A stretch of DNA of 64,000 bases from an uncultured Allomuricauda sp. (GCF_947499585.1 NZ_CANMOO010000005.1:1-64000), one strand, 5' to 3'. Positions 32,297-42,082 are shown, counted from the stretch's first letter. The notes: generated from the sequence alone by a model not told the origin. Program-made: numbers and translations.

Positions 32297-33544
32297 ATGC
32301 AGGCAGAAATCATCACCATTGGGGACGAAATCCTCATTGGACAGATTGTGGACTCCAATTCTGCATTTATTTCCAAAGAACTAAATAAGATAGGTGTCTC
32401 GGTGTACCAGATTACTTCGGTACAAGATGAACGTGACCATATCTTAGAGGCTTTGAAAATTGCTGGGGATAGATCGTCAGTAGTTATCATAACAGGAGGT
32501 TTAGGGCCAACTAAAGATGATATCACCAAGCACACCCTTTGTCATTTTTTTAATGATGAGCTTATTCAGGATGATGGGGTTTTGGAATACATAGAAGAAC
32601 TTTTCAAAAAATACATATCCACACCAATTTCAGATTTAAACAGAAAACAAGCACTGGTGCCCTCAAAAGCGACGGTATTACACAATGCACATGGCACGGC
32701 TCCCGGCCTGTGGATGAAAAAGGGAGATACCGCTTTTATTTCGTTGCCAGGAGTCCCTTTTGAGATGAGGAATTTGGTCAAGAATGAAGTGCTTCCCAAA
32801 GTGATACAAGAATACAAACGCCCTCATATTTTCCATAAAACCATTATGACCTATGGTTTGGGCGAAAGTGCCATAGCCGGTAAAATTGAAGAATGGGAAA
32901 ATAACCTTCCTCAATTTATAAAGCTTGCATACTTACCTAACCTTGGACGTGTGCGCCTTCGCTTGAGCGCAAAAGGCACTGACAAAGAGCAAATAGTTGG
33001 GGCAGTTGAATCAGAAGTAAAAAAATTGTATCCACTAATTGGAGATATTATTTATGGCGAAGAGGAAGAAGAGTCCATAGAATATCAAATTGCAAAGCTA
33101 CTCACTGAAAAAAAGATGACTTTGGGTACTGCAGAAAGTTTTACGGGAGGTAAGATTGCACAACAGCTAACTTCAATGCCTGGAGCTTCATCTTATTTTA
33201 AGGGTAGTGTGGTGAGTTACGCTACAGAGACCAAAATCAAGCTGTTGAATGTACCTGAAGATTTAATTAAAAAGCATTCCGTAGTTAGCGAAGAAGTGGC
33301 AGTTATCATGGCCATGAATGCCAAAAATATTTTAAACACTGACTTCTCAATAGCAACTACAGGTAACGCCGGCCCTACCAAAGGAGATTCAAATGCAGAG
33401 GTTGGAACGGTCTTCATTGCTATAAGCACTCCCCAACATACTTTTGCTCAGAAATTCACTATGGGAAATCATCGAGAGCGTATTGTTCAGAAGTCTTTGA
33501 ACAAGGCATTTGAACTATTGCTAAAAGAAATTCTAAATTTCTAA
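32297..33544 (+). CDS. cinA: CinA (competence/damage-inducible protein A)
   Basis: 415 residues with the two-domain CinA layout: the N-terminal MoaB/molybdopterin-binding-like (MPT_N) domain ([42 protein letters not shown]) and, from about residue 255, the PncC nicotinamide-nucleotide amidase domain ([29 protein letters not shown]). It has been linked to NMN recycling and to competence. The start is 0 bases after the Hpt stop, suggesting translational coupling. Position just before rpmB-rpmG-ftsY is a common flavobacterial arrangement. Confidence 0.94.
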   Translation: MQAEIITIGDEILIGQIVDSNSAFISKELNKIGVSVYQITSVQDERDHILEALKIAGDRSSVVIITGGLGPTKDDITKHTLCHFFNDELIQDDGVLEYIEELFKKYISTPISDLNRKQALVPSKATVLHNAHGTAPGLWMKKGDTAFISLPGVPFEMRNLVKNEVLPKVIQEYKRPHIFHKTIMTYGLGESAIAGKIEEWENNLPQFIKLAYLPNLGRVRLRLSAKGTDKEQIVGAVESEVKKLYPLIGDIIYGEEEEESIEYQIAKLLTEKKMTLGTAESFTGGKIAQQLTSMPGASSYFKGSVVSYATETKIKLLNVPEDLIKKHSVVSEEVAVIMAMNAKNILNTDFSIATTGNAGPTKGDSNAEVGTVFIAISTPQHTFAQKFTMGNHRERIVQKSLNKAFELLLKEILNF

Positions 33545-33552
33545 AAAAGAAT

Positions 33553-33584
33553 TTTGTCCGTCCCATTAAAATGCCATAAATTTG
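33553..33584 (+). promoter_or_regulatory. Promoter of the rpmB-rpmG-DUF4295 operon
   Basis: TTTG at 33553-33556, a 20-base spacer, then TAAATTTG at 33577-33584. Both boxes are exact matches to the Bacteroidetes consensus. It lies 33 bases before rpmB. Confidence 0.7.
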
Positions 33585-33617
33585 CACCCTCAATAAAATC
33601 ACTCAAAAGTTAGGGAG

Positions 33618-33845
33618 ATGTCTAAGATTTGTGAAGTAACAGGAAAAAAGGTGATGTTTGGAAACAACGTTTCCTTTTCAATCAATAAAACCAAGAGAAG
33701 ATTCGATGTGAATATTTCTAAACAGAAATTTTTCATTCCAGAAGAAGATCGTTGGGTAACCTTAAACGTGTCTACACGTGGGTTAAAGATTATCAACAAA
33801 AAAGGAATCTCTGCTGTTTTAAAGGATATCAATTCCAAAAAATAA
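33618..33845 (+). CDS. rpmB: 50S ribosomal protein L28
   Basis: 75 residues, near the short side for L28 in Bacteroidetes. The typical N-terminal MSKICEVTGKKVMFGNNVSF segment, KTKRRFDVNI and VTLNVSTRGLKIINKKGISA match the family. No CxxC zinc pair is present beyond Cys5, so this is the non-zinc-binding form. It begins the small operon rpmB-rpmG-DUF4295 after a consensus promoter. Confidence 0.96.
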   Translation: MSKICEVTGKKVMFGNNVSFSINKTKRRFDVNISKQKFFIPEEDRWVTLNVSTRGLKIINKKGISAVLKDINSKK

Positions 33846-33872
33846 GTAGCATAAGATTTTAAGTACGATACA

Positions 33873-34055
33873 ATGGCAAAGAAAGGAAATAGAATTCAAG
33901 TTATTTTAGAGTGTACAGAGCACAAGGAGTCTGGTATGCCAGGTACTTCAAGGTACATTACAACTAAGAATAAAAAGAACACGCCAGATAGAATGGAGAT
34001 TAAGAAATTCAATCCTATTCTTAAGCGTATGACTGTTCATAAAGAAATTAAATAA
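33873..34055 (+). CDS. rpmG: 50S ribosomal protein L33
   Basis: 60 residues. It has the L33 pattern [34 protein letters not shown] and [13 protein letters not shown]. The four-cysteine zinc motif is reduced to a single Cys in LECTEH, so this is the zinc-independent form. It starts 27 bases after rpmB and ends 8 bases before the DUF4295 gene. Confidence 0.95.
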   Translation: MAKKGNRIQVILECTEHKESGMPGTSRYITTKNKKNTPDRMEIKKFNPILKRMTVHKEIK

Positions 34056-34063
34056 GTTAGGTC

Positions 34064-34216
34064 ATGGCAAAGAAGACGGTAGCAACACTACAGGGTAGTT
34101 CAAAGAGATTGACAAAGGCCATCAAAATGGTAAGGTCACCAAAAACTGGTGCTTATACTTTTGTTGAGTCAGTAATGTCACCAGAATTGGTAAATGATTG
34201 GTTGAATAAGAAATAA
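34064..34216 (+). CDS. DUF4295 small basic protein (ribosome-associated, Bacteroidetes)
   Basis: 50 residues: MAKKTVATLQGSSKRLTKAI, then VRSPKTGAYTFVESVMS and a short acidic/basic end NDWLNKK. Strongly basic. This is the DUF4295 family, which in Bacteroidetes follows rpmG and probably associates with the ribosome; the exact role is not established. It ends the operon before the terminator at 34238. Confidence 0.88.
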   Translation: MAKKTVATLQGSSKRLTKAIKMVRSPKTGAYTFVESVMSPELVNDWLNKK

Positions 34217-34237
34217 TCAATCCTTAGTATAAAATTG

Positions 34238-34263
34238 AAAGCCGCTAAATAGCGGCTTTTTTT
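34238..34263 (+). terminator. Rho-independent terminator of the ribosomal protein operon
   Basis: AAAGCCGCT-AAAT-AGCGGCTTT followed by TTTT. It follows the DUF4295 gene by 21 bases. Confidence 0.9.
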
Positions 34264-34374
34264 ATATCCCTATTTGTCATTTCAAAATAGCAAAGCTACA
34301 TGGAAATGTGTAGTCAGATTTCTGTATTTACTCGAAATGATAATCTAACTTTAACAAAACTCCCCTTACTTTCC

Positions 34375-34382
34375 TATCTTTG
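34375..34382 (+). promoter_or_regulatory. -7 box of ftsY
   Basis: TATCTTTG matches TAnnTTTG, 20 bases before the ftsY start; a partial -33 (TTTA, 34350-34353) lies 21 bases upstream. Confidence 0.5.
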
Positions 34383-34402
34383 AAGATTGATGACGAACGC
34401 AT

Positions 34403-35359
34403 ATGAGCCTATTTAAAAAGATTTTTTCTTCTGATAAAAAAGAGACTCTGGATAAGGGCCTCGAAAAATCAAAAAGCAGTTTTTTTGGTAAGTTGAGCAA
34501 GGCTGTAGCCGGTAAATCCAAGGTTGATGATGAAGTGTTGGATAATCTAGAGGAGATTTTGGTCTCTTCAGATGTTGGTGTTGATACGACTTTAAAGATT
34601 ATTGACCGTATTGAAGAAAGGGTTTCTCGAGACAAATATATGGGTGCTGATGAACTCAATACCATTCTTCGTGAAGAAATTGCAGGCCTTCTTTCAGAAA
34701 CCCATGTTGGAGAGGATACCGAGTTTGTAATACCTTCAGATAAAAAACCCTACGTAATCATGGTAGTGGGAGTAAATGGCGTGGGAAAAACGACTACAAT
34801 CGGGAAACTGGCCCATCAATTTAAGAACCAAGGATTAAAGGTGGTCTTGGGAGCGGGAGATACGTTTAGAGCAGCCGCAATAGACCAATTGGAAGTTTGG
34901 GCAAAACGAGTGGGTGTACCCATTGTAAAACAAAAAATGGGAAGTGATCCCGCGTCCGTAGCTTTTGATACGTTAAATTCTGCTGTTGCAGATAATGCTG
35001 ATATAGTTTTGATTGATACAGCAGGTAGATTGCACAATAAGGTCAACCTTATGAATGAACTCTCCAAAGTGAAAAGGGTAATGCAAAAAGTAGTTGCAGA
35101 CGCCCCACATGAAGTGTTATTGGTACTAGATGGTTCCACAGGGCAAAACGCTTTTGAACAGGCAAAACAATTTACCAAAGCCACAGAAGTGAGTAGTTTA
35201 GCTGTCACAAAATTGGATGGCACTGCAAAGGGCGGGGTTGTCATTGGTATTTCTGACCAATTTCAAATACCAGTAAAATATATTGGAGTTGGAGAAGGTA
35301 TTGAAGATCTTCAGGTCTTTAATAAGTATGAGTTTGTCGATTCTTTTTTTAAGATATAA
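34403..35359 (+). CDS. ftsY: Signal recognition particle receptor FtsY
   Basis: 318 residues: the NG core without a long acidic A domain, normal for Bacteroidetes. The N domain spans about 20-105; the G domain shows G1 GVNGVGKTTTIGKLA, the insertion-box DTFRAAAIDQL, G3 DTAGRLHNKVNLM, G4 TKLDGTAKGG and the final GVGEGIEDLQVF. It docks ribosome-SRP complexes at the inner membrane for co-translational insertion. It has its own -7 box and is not joined to the ribosomal protein operon by readthrough because a terminator lies between. Confidence 0.96.
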   Translation: MSLFKKIFSSDKKETLDKGLEKSKSSFFGKLSKAVAGKSKVDDEVLDNLEEILVSSDVGVDTTLKIIDRIEERVSRDKYMGADELNTILREEIAGLLSETHVGEDTEFVIPSDKKPYVIMVVGVNGVGKTTTIGKLAHQFKNQGLKVVLGAGDTFRAAAIDQLEVWAKRVGVPIVKQKMGSDPASVAFDTLNSAVADNADIVLIDTAGRLHNKVNLMNELSKVKRVMQKVVADAPHEVLLVLDGSTGQNAFEQAKQFTKATEVSSLAVTKLDGTAKGGVVIGISDQFQIPVKYIGVGEGIEDLQVFNKYEFVDSFFKI

Positions 35360-35424
35360 TTACAGATTCTTTCCCATTAAATTTGCAAATATTCCCTAAA
35401 TTTAAGCTGTAACCACATGCAAAA

Positions 35425-36198
35425 ATGGGAAGAATACACCTCTTTGAATTTGAAGACCAAAAATGGTTTCCTAAGTTTCTAAGGGATTATGGCACCGATT
35501 TTTTGCAGTTTCTTTCTAACAAGACCAAACTCTATAAGCCAATAGTTTTAATCCTTGAAAAAGGCTTAATAGCGGAAGGGTCCAATACAATAATAGATTT
35601 AGGTTCTGGTGGCGGTGGCGGTTTACTTTGGTTGAACTCTGAATTGTTGAAAAATCACCCTGATTTAAAAATTGTATTGACTGATTATTATCCGAATCTG
35701 AGTGCTTTTGAATACATTAAAAAACAAGCAGATAATATTGAGTTCATTACCACATCCATTGATGCTAGAAAAGTACCTGAGAGTTTAAAGGGATTGCGAA
35801 CGCAGTTTTTATCGCTGCATCATTTTAAGCCAGATGATGCCAGGCAGATATTACAAAACGCTGTGGACTCCAATAGCGCTATTGGTGTTTTTGAAGCGCA
35901 AGAGCGAAGTGTTCCCAGTATTTTGGCGATGCTGTTCTCTCCTATAAGTGTTTTGGTTACGACACCATTTATTAGGCCTTTCAAAATTGGAAGACTGATT
36001 TTTACTTATTTAATTCCAATAGTTCCGCTGTTTGTGTTATGGGATGGGGTAGTATCCTCATTACGCACCTATTCCGTTAGAGAAATGAAAGCCTTGGTGA
36101 ATAATTTGGAAAATAATGAAACCTATAATTGGGAAATTGATAGGGTAAAATCTGGCCCAGGAGTTATTTTATACCTTTTGGGAACAAAAAAGAATTGA
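35425..36198 (+). CDS. SAM-dependent methyltransferase-like protein with a hydrophobic C-terminal region
   Basis: 257 residues. A class I methyltransferase motif I is visible: NTIIDLGSGGGGG at about residues 54-66, then the acidic end of strand 2 in KIVLTDYYPNL. The FITTSIDARKVPESL segment fits the third strand. The segment about 170-205 (LAMLFSPISVLVTTPFIRPF and LIPIVPLFVLWDG) is hydrophobic, suggesting membrane association, which is unusual for this fold. Target unknown. It starts 65 bases after ftsY, with a -7-like TAAATTTG at 35378-35385, and ends 1 base before the DUF2911 gene. Confidence 0.72.
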   Translation: MGRIHLFEFEDQKWFPKFLRDYGTDFLQFLSNKTKLYKPIVLILEKGLIAEGSNTIIDLGSGGGGGLLWLNSELLKNHPDLKIVLTDYYPNLSAFEYIKKQADNIEFITTSIDARKVPESLKGLRTQFLSLHHFKPDDARQILQNAVDSNSAIGVFEAQERSVPSILAMLFSPISVLVTTPFIRPFKIGRLIFTYLIPIVPLFVLWDGVVSSLRTYSVREMKALVNNLENNETYNWEIDRVKSGPGVILYLLGTKKN

Positions 36199-36199
36199 T

Positions 36200-37057
36200 A
36201 TGACTTCACGAATTTTAATTGTTTTCCTTTTGGTTTTTGGTATTAATGGGTATGCGCAAATCAATCACCCAAAAGCAAGTCCATTTGCAGTAGTGGAGCA
36301 GGAGGTAGGACTTTCTAAGATTTCAGTGAAGTATTCACGTCCTGCAACCAATGGCAGAGAGATTTTTGGTGGATTGGTGCCTTATGGGCGTATATGGCGG
36401 GTGGGAGCTAACGAATCCACAAAAATTACGGTGGATACAGATATGACCGTAATGGGGAATACTTTGCTCAAGGGAACTTATGCATTATATGCTTTTCCAG
36501 AAGCTTCAGAATGGCAGATGGTGTTTCATAAGAATATTTCCCATTGGGGAGATGGTCGTAAGGATTATGATCCAAAAGAAGACTTGTTCCGTACAAACGT
36601 CAAACCACAAAAAAACCTGCATCATCAAGAGAACTTTTTAATTGCTTTTGATTCCATTACCCATAACTCAACCAATATGACTTTGACTTGGGCAAACACC
36701 GAGATTGTCATTCCTTTTACTGTGGATACCCATGCCCAAATGGAGATTGAGATTGCAAAACAAATTGCAGAAAATCCTAAGGCCCAAACATATTACGAAG
36801 CTGCCCGCTATTTACAGGAACAAGAAAAGGATTATGAACTTGCCTTGAAATACCTAAACAAAGCATTAGAATTGGGCGGAGACACCTATTATTTTCATCG
36901 GGTAAAATCTTTGGTAGAAGCTGCACTTGGTGATTATGTATCGGCAGTTAAATCGGCTGAAAAGTCTTTGGAAATTTCCAAGTCACTGGAAAAAGATGAG
37001 TTTGTCCGTATGAACGATAAAAACATTAAGGCGTGGAATCAATTGCTGAAAAAGTAG
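36200..37057 (+). CDS. DUF2911 domain secreted protein
   Basis: 285 residues. A signal peptide (MTSRILIVFLLVFGINGYAQ) leads into the DUF2911 beta domain at about 25-175 (VSRPATNGREIFGGLVPYGR-like: KYSRPATNGREIFGGL, WRVGANESTKITV, KGTYALYAFPE). A helical tetratrico-like tail follows (DYELALKYLNKALELGGD; YVSAVKSAEKSLEIS). This layout recurs across Bacteroidetes; no function is established. The gene is 1 base from the methyltransferase gene and slightly overlaps the longest frame of the amidase gene, so an operon is likely. Confidence 0.87.
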   Translation: MTSRILIVFLLVFGINGYAQINHPKASPFAVVEQEVGLSKISVKYSRPATNGREIFGGLVPYGRIWRVGANESTKITVDTDMTVMGNTLLKGTYALYAFPEASEWQMVFHKNISHWGDGRKDYDPKEDLFRTNVKPQKNLHHQENFLIAFDSITHNSTNMTLTWANTEIVIPFTVDTHAQMEIEIAKQIAENPKAQTYYEAARYLQEQEKDYELALKYLNKALELGGDTYYFHRVKSLVEAALGDYVSAVKSAEKSLEISKSLEKDEFVRMNDKNIKAWNQLLKK

Positions 37058-37062
37058 TGATA

Positions 37063-38796
37063 ATGAGAAAAAAAACCATTCAAATTTACTGGAGTTTATC
37101 TGTATTGTTCTTAGTATTTCAATCTTGTCAATTTTTTGAAAGGGAAAATGAACCAAAACGGAGCTCTTCTGTAACCATTGAAAAGGAAAAGATTAGAGAA
37201 GTAGTAAAGGAAGAACAGCTTTGGAAACCCTATAATGATTCTTTAGAAGTAGCCGCTAATATGGACCATGCAGTAGAGCGGTTGCGATACAAGTTTATAC
37301 AATCCAAGGTATTAGATAAAAATGAGGTTTTTTTGCCACTTCATGATGAGGTTTCAAAGTTTAATGTTACCATTTATGAATCTCTAAAACCCTTTATTCT
37401 AGAGCAGGACATTCCCTCTATTCAAAAACATATAACAGATGGTAAATTAACCTATGAGCAATTGGTTCTTTTTTACTTACACCGCATTTATAAGTATGAA
37501 TTGAACAACGACACAACCCTAAATACTGTTATTGCGTTAAATCCCAATGTCTTGGAAGAAGCACGGAAATTGCACTCAGATTCCAGAGGACAGCATCCCA
37601 TTTATGGTATGCCCATATTGTTAAAAGATAATATTGGCGCACAAAATATGAAGACTACTGCTGGAGCCATAGCGTTAATGGAAAATCAAACAGATGATGC
37701 TTTTATTGTGGAGCGTCTAAAAGAAAAGGGAGCATTAATTTTAGGAAAGGTAAACTTGAGTGAATGGGCAAATTATATTTGTGATGGCTGTCCTAATGGG
37801 CAAAGTGCCATTGGTGGACAAACCTTAAATCCTTATGGTCGACGCGTTTTTGACACAGGTGGGTCCAGTGCTGGGAGCGGAACTTCGGTCGCTGCCAATT
37901 ATGCAATTGCCGCCGTAGGAACAGAAACCTCAGGTTCTATTTTATCACCATCCGGCCAAAATTCTGTTGTAGGGATGAAACCCACTATTGGGCTTTTGAG
38001 TCGAACTGGCATTGTTCCTATTTCCAGTACTTTGGATACTCCTGGTCCTATGACCAAAAATGTAATTGATAATGGTATTCTATTAGACGCCATGCGTGGT
38101 TTTGATAATGAAGATGAGAAATCTGTACAGGCAGATTGGGACGAAAAATGGTATACAGCAGAAAGTCCATCACTTAAAGGAAAACGTTTTGGTGCATTCA
38201 AAAATTACATCGAAAGTGATTCTATCTATAGGACAGCTTTAGAAAAAATGAAAGCGGCTGGTGCAATTATCATAGAATTTGAGCCACCGGAAGTAGAGTT
38301 TAATGGTTTTCTGTCCATTTTGAACATTGACATGAAAAATGATTTACCTAACTATATAGCTACGCAGGTAAAAGATACAAACGCGGTTAAGGTAAAAAAT
38401 GTTGAAGATGTTGTTCAATTTAATTTAGAAGATTCATTGATTAGAATTCCTTACGGGCAGGGTCGTTTTGAAGGTATTTTAGCTGATTCAACCTCGGCAG
38501 AGACGCTTAAACAAATCAAACAAAAATTGAGAACCATTGGGCGGGAGTATTTTAATGACCCAATGAACCAACATCAATTGGATGCTGTTCTATCTATCAA
38601 CAATTATGATGCAGGTGTTGCAGCCGCAGCCGAGTATCCCGCTTTAACAATTCCTATGGGGTATAAGAAGTCAGGAGAACCCATTAGTTTAACCTTTATT
38701 GGCAAACAATTTCAAGAAAGCAAATTGTACAGTTTAGGAGCAGCTTTTGAGAATTTGACCAAGGTGAGAAAAATTCCAGTTGATTACGCTAATTAA
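37063..38796 (+). CDS. Amidase-signature family lipoprotein
   Basis: 577 residues from the ATG at 37063; the lipoprotein signal (MRKKTIQIYWSLSVLFLVFQ then SCQFFE) supports this start over the frame opening at 37033. The amidase signature is intact: the catalytic Lys in PILLKDNIGAQNMKTTAG, the cis-Ser and nucleophile Ser in DTGGSSAGSGTSVAA and ETSGSILSP. The fold is that of Ser-cisSer-Lys amidases. A 120-residue helical/charged region precedes the catalytic domain. Probably anchored to the outer or inner membrane facing the periplasm and acting on amide-bearing small molecules; substrate unknown. It overlaps the convergent serine hydrolase by 8 bases. Confidence 0.9.
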   Translation: MRKKTIQIYWSLSVLFLVFQSCQFFERENEPKRSSSVTIEKEKIREVVKEEQLWKPYNDSLEVAANMDHAVERLRYKFIQSKVLDKNEVFLPLHDEVSKFNVTIYESLKPFILEQDIPSIQKHITDGKLTYEQLVLFYLHRIYKYELNNDTTLNTVIALNPNVLEEARKLHSDSRGQHPIYGMPILLKDNIGAQNMKTTAGAIALMENQTDDAFIVERLKEKGALILGKVNLSEWANYICDGCPNGQSAIGGQTLNPYGRRVFDTGGSSAGSGTSVAANYAIAAVGTETSGSILSPSGQNSVVGMKPTIGLLSRTGIVPISSTLDTPGPMTKNVIDNGILLDAMRGFDNEDEKSVQADWDEKWYTAESPSLKGKRFGAFKNYIESDSIYRTALEKMKAAGAIIIEFEPPEVEFNGFLSILNIDMKNDLPNYIATQVKDTNAVKVKNVEDVVQFNLEDSLIRIPYGQGRFEGILADSTSAETLKQIKQKLRTIGREYFNDPMNQHQLDAVLSINNYDAGVAAAAEYPALTIPMGYKKSGEPISLTFIGKQFQESKLYSLGAAFENLTKVRKIPVDYAN

Positions 38797-39880
38797 TATA
38801 GGTATTTAACTTCTCCCAGAGCTCATTATCAAAACTTGAAGGACCCAACAAATCCTCTCCAGAATCTTCACCCATTCTAACAATAACGAGCCCTTGGCTA
38901 GGGATTATATATAGTTTTTGGTCATTTTTTCCAAGGCCGGCATAGGTGTCAGCCGGAGCATTAGGAATTAACTCGCCTTGAAACTCTGTTTGAAAGGCAG
39001 GAGCTCTGTAACTTTGTTTTCCATTCAGCCACCAAAGGTATCCATAGGATTTATTCAAGTTCTGGGAGGTATTTTTCATAGCGGTTCTATATGCTGAATC
39101 GCCAAGAATTATTTCACCATCCCAAGCCCCATTATTTAAGTTTAGGAGGCCAAAACGTGCCATACTACGTGCAGTACTGAAGAATACATTGTTTAAATCA
39201 TTGGTGGAGAACCAAAACCCGTCCATTCCAATGTTATCCCTTAATCTAGAGTTGAAGTAATCCTCCCATTCCATTTCAGAAGCATTTACGACAACACTTT
39301 GCAATAATGTATAAGGCCCATTGTGGTAGGCCCATCGCATACCTGCATCTGCCAAATAGGTTAAACAATCTGGAGTAACACAATCAAATTGTATATCGTT
39401 CATACCACTGGTCATGGTCAATTGATGCCAAATAGTAATAAGATTTTCTTTTTCCAAAGGTAGACTTGTCCATGCTTGGCCTAAATAATCAGAGGTTTTG
39501 TCATTAATGTTTAAAAAACCCTCTTCCTGGGCAAGTCCAACGGTAAAAGCTGTCAATGTTTTTCCTGCTGATGCCCAATACCAGCTTGTATTCTGCGTAT
39601 GGTCACCAAAATACCATTCGATTACAATTTTGCCATCTTTCAAAATAATAAAAGCTTTGGTCTCCTTTTCTTCCAAGAAATCAAAAACATCTTGTTCTGC
39701 AGATTCATTCCAGCCCAATTGCGTGATAGAAACAGTTTCCCATTCTGCGGATTGTGCAGGTGGAAAATATAAGTTGCCAGTCTCCTGTTCATCAATGATT
39801 CCATCATCTGTACCAGAAGAATTGGAACAATTCCAAAACAATAATGGAATAAAAAGCACTATGAAAAATGGGTTTTTCAT
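38789..39880 (-). CDS. Beta-lactamase-related serine hydrolase lipoprotein (class C-like)
   Basis: 363 residues from the ATG at 39880, chosen for its lipoprotein signal (MKNPFFIVLFIPLLFWNCSN, Cys18); a longer open frame upstream includes hydrophilic sequence and a promoter-like region. The nucleophile box SxxK is Ser104-Lys107 in YWASAGKTLTAF and the second box is Tyr185-His-Asn187 in WAYHNGPY. A third KTG-like box is not clear. Members hydrolyse amides or esters; some are involved in peptidoglycan or D-amino acid metabolism. Located in the periplasm or outer surface. Confidence 0.86.
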   Translation of the reverse strand: MKNPFFIVLFIPLLFWNCSNSSGTDDGIIDEQETGNLYFPPAQSAEWETVSITQLGWNESAEQDVFDFLEEKETKAFIILKDGKIVIEWYFGDHTQNTSWYWASAGKTLTAFTVGLAQEEGFLNINDKTSDYLGQAWTSLPLEKENLITIWHQLTMTSGMNDIQFDCVTPDCLTYLADAGMRWAYHNGPYTLLQSVVVNASEMEWEDYFNSRLRDNIGMDGFWFSTNDLNNVFFSTARSMARFGLLNLNNGAWDGEIILGDSAYRTAMKNTSQNLNKSYGYLWWLNGKQSYRAPAFQTEFQGELIPNAPADTYAGLGKNDQKLYIIPSQGLVIVRMGEDSGEDLLGPSSFDNELWEKLNTYIN

Positions 39881-40004
39881 GATTTGGGTTTTGGCTTGGA
39901 CAATCAAGGTCCATAAAGGTTTAACGTTTGTTCTGGAAAAATATTCAGGCAAATCGATGTAATGCGCTGTCTTGTTGTATTTTTGCACTCCATTTATAAA
40001 AAGT

Positions 40005-41309
40005 ATGCGGACAAAATCGCTTAAAAAGAACAAAATCAATGTAGTAACCTTAGGGTGTAGCAAAAATGTTTACGATTCTGAGGTATTGATGGGGCAGTTG
40101 CGTGCCAATAACAAAGAGGTGGTTCATGAAGAGGAAGGGAACGTTGTTGTTATAAACACTTGCGGATTTATTGCCAACGCCAAAGAGGAAAGTGTAAATA
40201 CGATTTTAGAATACGTTCAAAAGAAAGAAGCAGGGGATATTGATAAGGTTTTTGTGACAGGATGTTTAAGCGAACGCTACAAACCCGATTTGGAAAAGGA
40301 AATTCCAAATGTGGATGAATATTTTGGAACCAGCGACCTACCCAATTTGCTAAAAGCCTTGGGAGCTGATTATAAACATGAGTTAATTGGGGAACGTTTG
40401 ACCACAACCCCAAAAAATTATGCCTATTTAAAAATAGCCGAAGGCTGTGATAGGCCATGCTCTTTTTGCGCTATTCCAATAATGAGAGGAAAGCACAGAA
40501 GTAAACCTATTGAAGAATTGGTTTCGGAATCTGAAAAATTGGCAGCTAAAGGAGTTAAGGAACTTATTCTGATAGCTCAAGATTTAACGTATTACGGTCT
40601 GGATTTATATAAAAAAAGAAATTTAGCTGAACTACTTCAAGCATTGGTAAAAGTTGAAGGAATAGAATGGATTAGGTTACATTATGCTTTCCCTACTGGT
40701 TTTCCTATGGATGTTTTGGATGTGATGAAGAAAGAATCCAAAATCTGTAATTATATTGACATTCCATTGCAGCACATTGCTGATCCTATTTTAAAAAGTA
40801 TGCGCCGAGGTACTACCAAGGCGAAAACAACACAATTGCTCCGGGATTTTAGGGCAGCTGTTCCAGAAATGACCATAAGAACTACCTTGATTGTTGGGTA
40901 TCCCGGTGAAACGGAAGAAGATTTTCAAACATTAAAGGACTGGGTAGCAGAAATGCGTTTTGAACGTTTGGGTTGCTTTACCTATAGTCATGAAGAAAAC
41001 ACACATGCCTATTCGTTAGTGGATGATGTACCTGAAGAGGTAAAACAGCAACGCGCCAATGAAATTATGGAAGTACAGTCACAAATCTCTTGGGAGCTCA
41101 ACCAAGAAAGAATTGGAAAAACTTTTAAATGTATCATTGACCGAAAAGAAGGAAACCATTTTGTGGGTCGTACTGAATTTGATTCTCCAGATGTGGATAA
41201 TGAAGTACTGATAGATGCTACAATACACTATGTGAAAACCGGAGATTTTGTTATGGTTGAAATTACAGAAGCTTCAGACTTTGATTTGTACGGAAAACCA
41301 GTAAAATAA
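40005..41309 (+). CDS. rimO: Ribosomal protein S12 methylthiotransferase RimO
   Basis: 434 residues from the ATG at 40005 (MRTKSLKKNKINVVTLGCSK). The UPF0004 domain (VVTLGCSKNVYDSEVLMGQL) comes first, with its three cysteines; the radical-SAM motif CxxxCxxC is in EGCDRPCSFCAIP at about residue 145; a TRAM domain ends the chain (GKTFKCIIDRKEGNHFVGRT). The GKHRSKPIEEL motif is typical of RimO. The enzyme adds a methylthio group to Asp of ribosomal protein S12. A -7 box TATTTTTG at 39978-39985 precedes the start. Confidence 0.95.
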   Translation: MRTKSLKKNKINVVTLGCSKNVYDSEVLMGQLRANNKEVVHEEEGNVVVINTCGFIANAKEESVNTILEYVQKKEAGDIDKVFVTGCLSERYKPDLEKEIPNVDEYFGTSDLPNLLKALGADYKHELIGERLTTTPKNYAYLKIAEGCDRPCSFCAIPIMRGKHRSKPIEELVSESEKLAAKGVKELILIAQDLTYYGLDLYKKRNLAELLQALVKVEGIEWIRLHYAFPTGFPMDVLDVMKKESKICNYIDIPLQHIADPILKSMRRGTTKAKTTQLLRDFRAAVPEMTIRTTLIVGYPGETEEDFQTLKDWVAEMRFERLGCFTYSHEENTHAYSLVDDVPEEVKQQRANEIMEVQSQISWELNQERIGKTFKCIIDRKEGNHFVGRTEFDSPDVDNEVLIDATIHYVKTGDFVMVEITEASDFDLYGKPVK

Positions 41310-41333
41310 ATCCCAATGCTTTGATTGGGATTT
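41308..41333. terminator. Bidirectional terminator between rimO and the aquaporin gene
   Basis: AAATCCCAAT-GCTTTG-ATTGGGATTT, a 10-bp stem shared by two convergent genes; T runs lie on both sides. Confidence 0.8.
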
Positions 41334-41344
41334 AAGTTTTAGTT

Positions 41345-42037
41345 CTAATCGTTTTGTTCTGGCGACAAGTATTTATAAACGACACCTGCGATAATTGCTC
41401 CTAAAATAGGGGCTAACCAGAATAACCATAATTGTGGAATAGCCCAATTACCTTCTGCAAACAAAGCTTGACTTGTGCTTCTGGCAGGGTTAACAGAAGT
41501 ATTGGTAACAGGAATACTTATTAAATGAATAAGTGTCAATCCCAAACCAATTGCTAGACCAGCCATCCCTTTTGGAGCTTTTGAATGTGTTGCTCCCAAA
41601 ATGATTATCAAGAACATGAAAGTCATTACAACCTCGGTGATAAAGGCAGAAATCATATTATACCCACCTGGAGAATGTTCTCCAAAGCCGTTGGCAGCAA
41701 ATCCTCCAATTTCAAAACCTGGTTTGCCACTTACAATAAGATAAAGAATACTTGCTCCCATAATGCCTCCTAATATTTGAGCAATGATGTAGGGGAGAAG
41801 GTCCTTTTTGTCAAATCTGCCTCCTAATGCCAAGCCAATGGATACAGCAGGATTTAAATGACAACCAGAAATATGACCAATTGCATATGCCATTGTAACT
41901 ACGGTTAGTCCAAAAGCAAGGGCTACTCCTGTAAATCCAATTCCTAATTCAGGATAAGCGGCAGCAAGAACTGCACTTCCACATCCTCCCAATACAAGCC
42001 AAAGGGTGCCGATAAATTCGGCAATTAATTTTCTCAT
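41345..42037 (-). CDS. aqpZ: Aquaporin Z-type MIP channel
   Basis: 230 residues with six transmembrane helices and two half-helices bearing NPA motifs: [14 protein letters not shown] and [13 protein letters not shown]. The selectivity-filter histidine ([16 protein letters not shown]) is in the expected place and the aquaporin-type His/Arg pair supports water rather than glycerol. It lies in the inner membrane and equilibrates water on osmotic shift. It is convergent with rimO. Upstream on the same strand sits the BLUF gene region. Confidence 0.94.
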   Translation of the reverse strand: MRKLIAEFIGTLWLVLGGCGSAVLAAAYPELGIGFTGVALAFGLTVVTMAYAIGHISGCHLNPAVSIGLALGGRFDKKDLLPYIIAQILGGIMGASILYLIVSGKPGFEIGGFAANGFGEHSPGGYNMISAFITEVVMTFMFLIIILGATHSKAPKGMAGLAIGLGLTLIHLISIPVTNTSVNPARSTSQALFAEGNWAIPQLWLFWLAPILGAIIAGVVYKYLSPEQND

Positions 42038-42082
42038 AATCTTCTAAAATTAGTTAGTATACTTTTTTAGAAACAACAAGTG

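Noticed and set aside
33873-34055. L33 as a broken zinc form
   Set aside because: Loss of the four cysteines is normal for many Bacteroidetes L33 paralogues, so it is not a defect.
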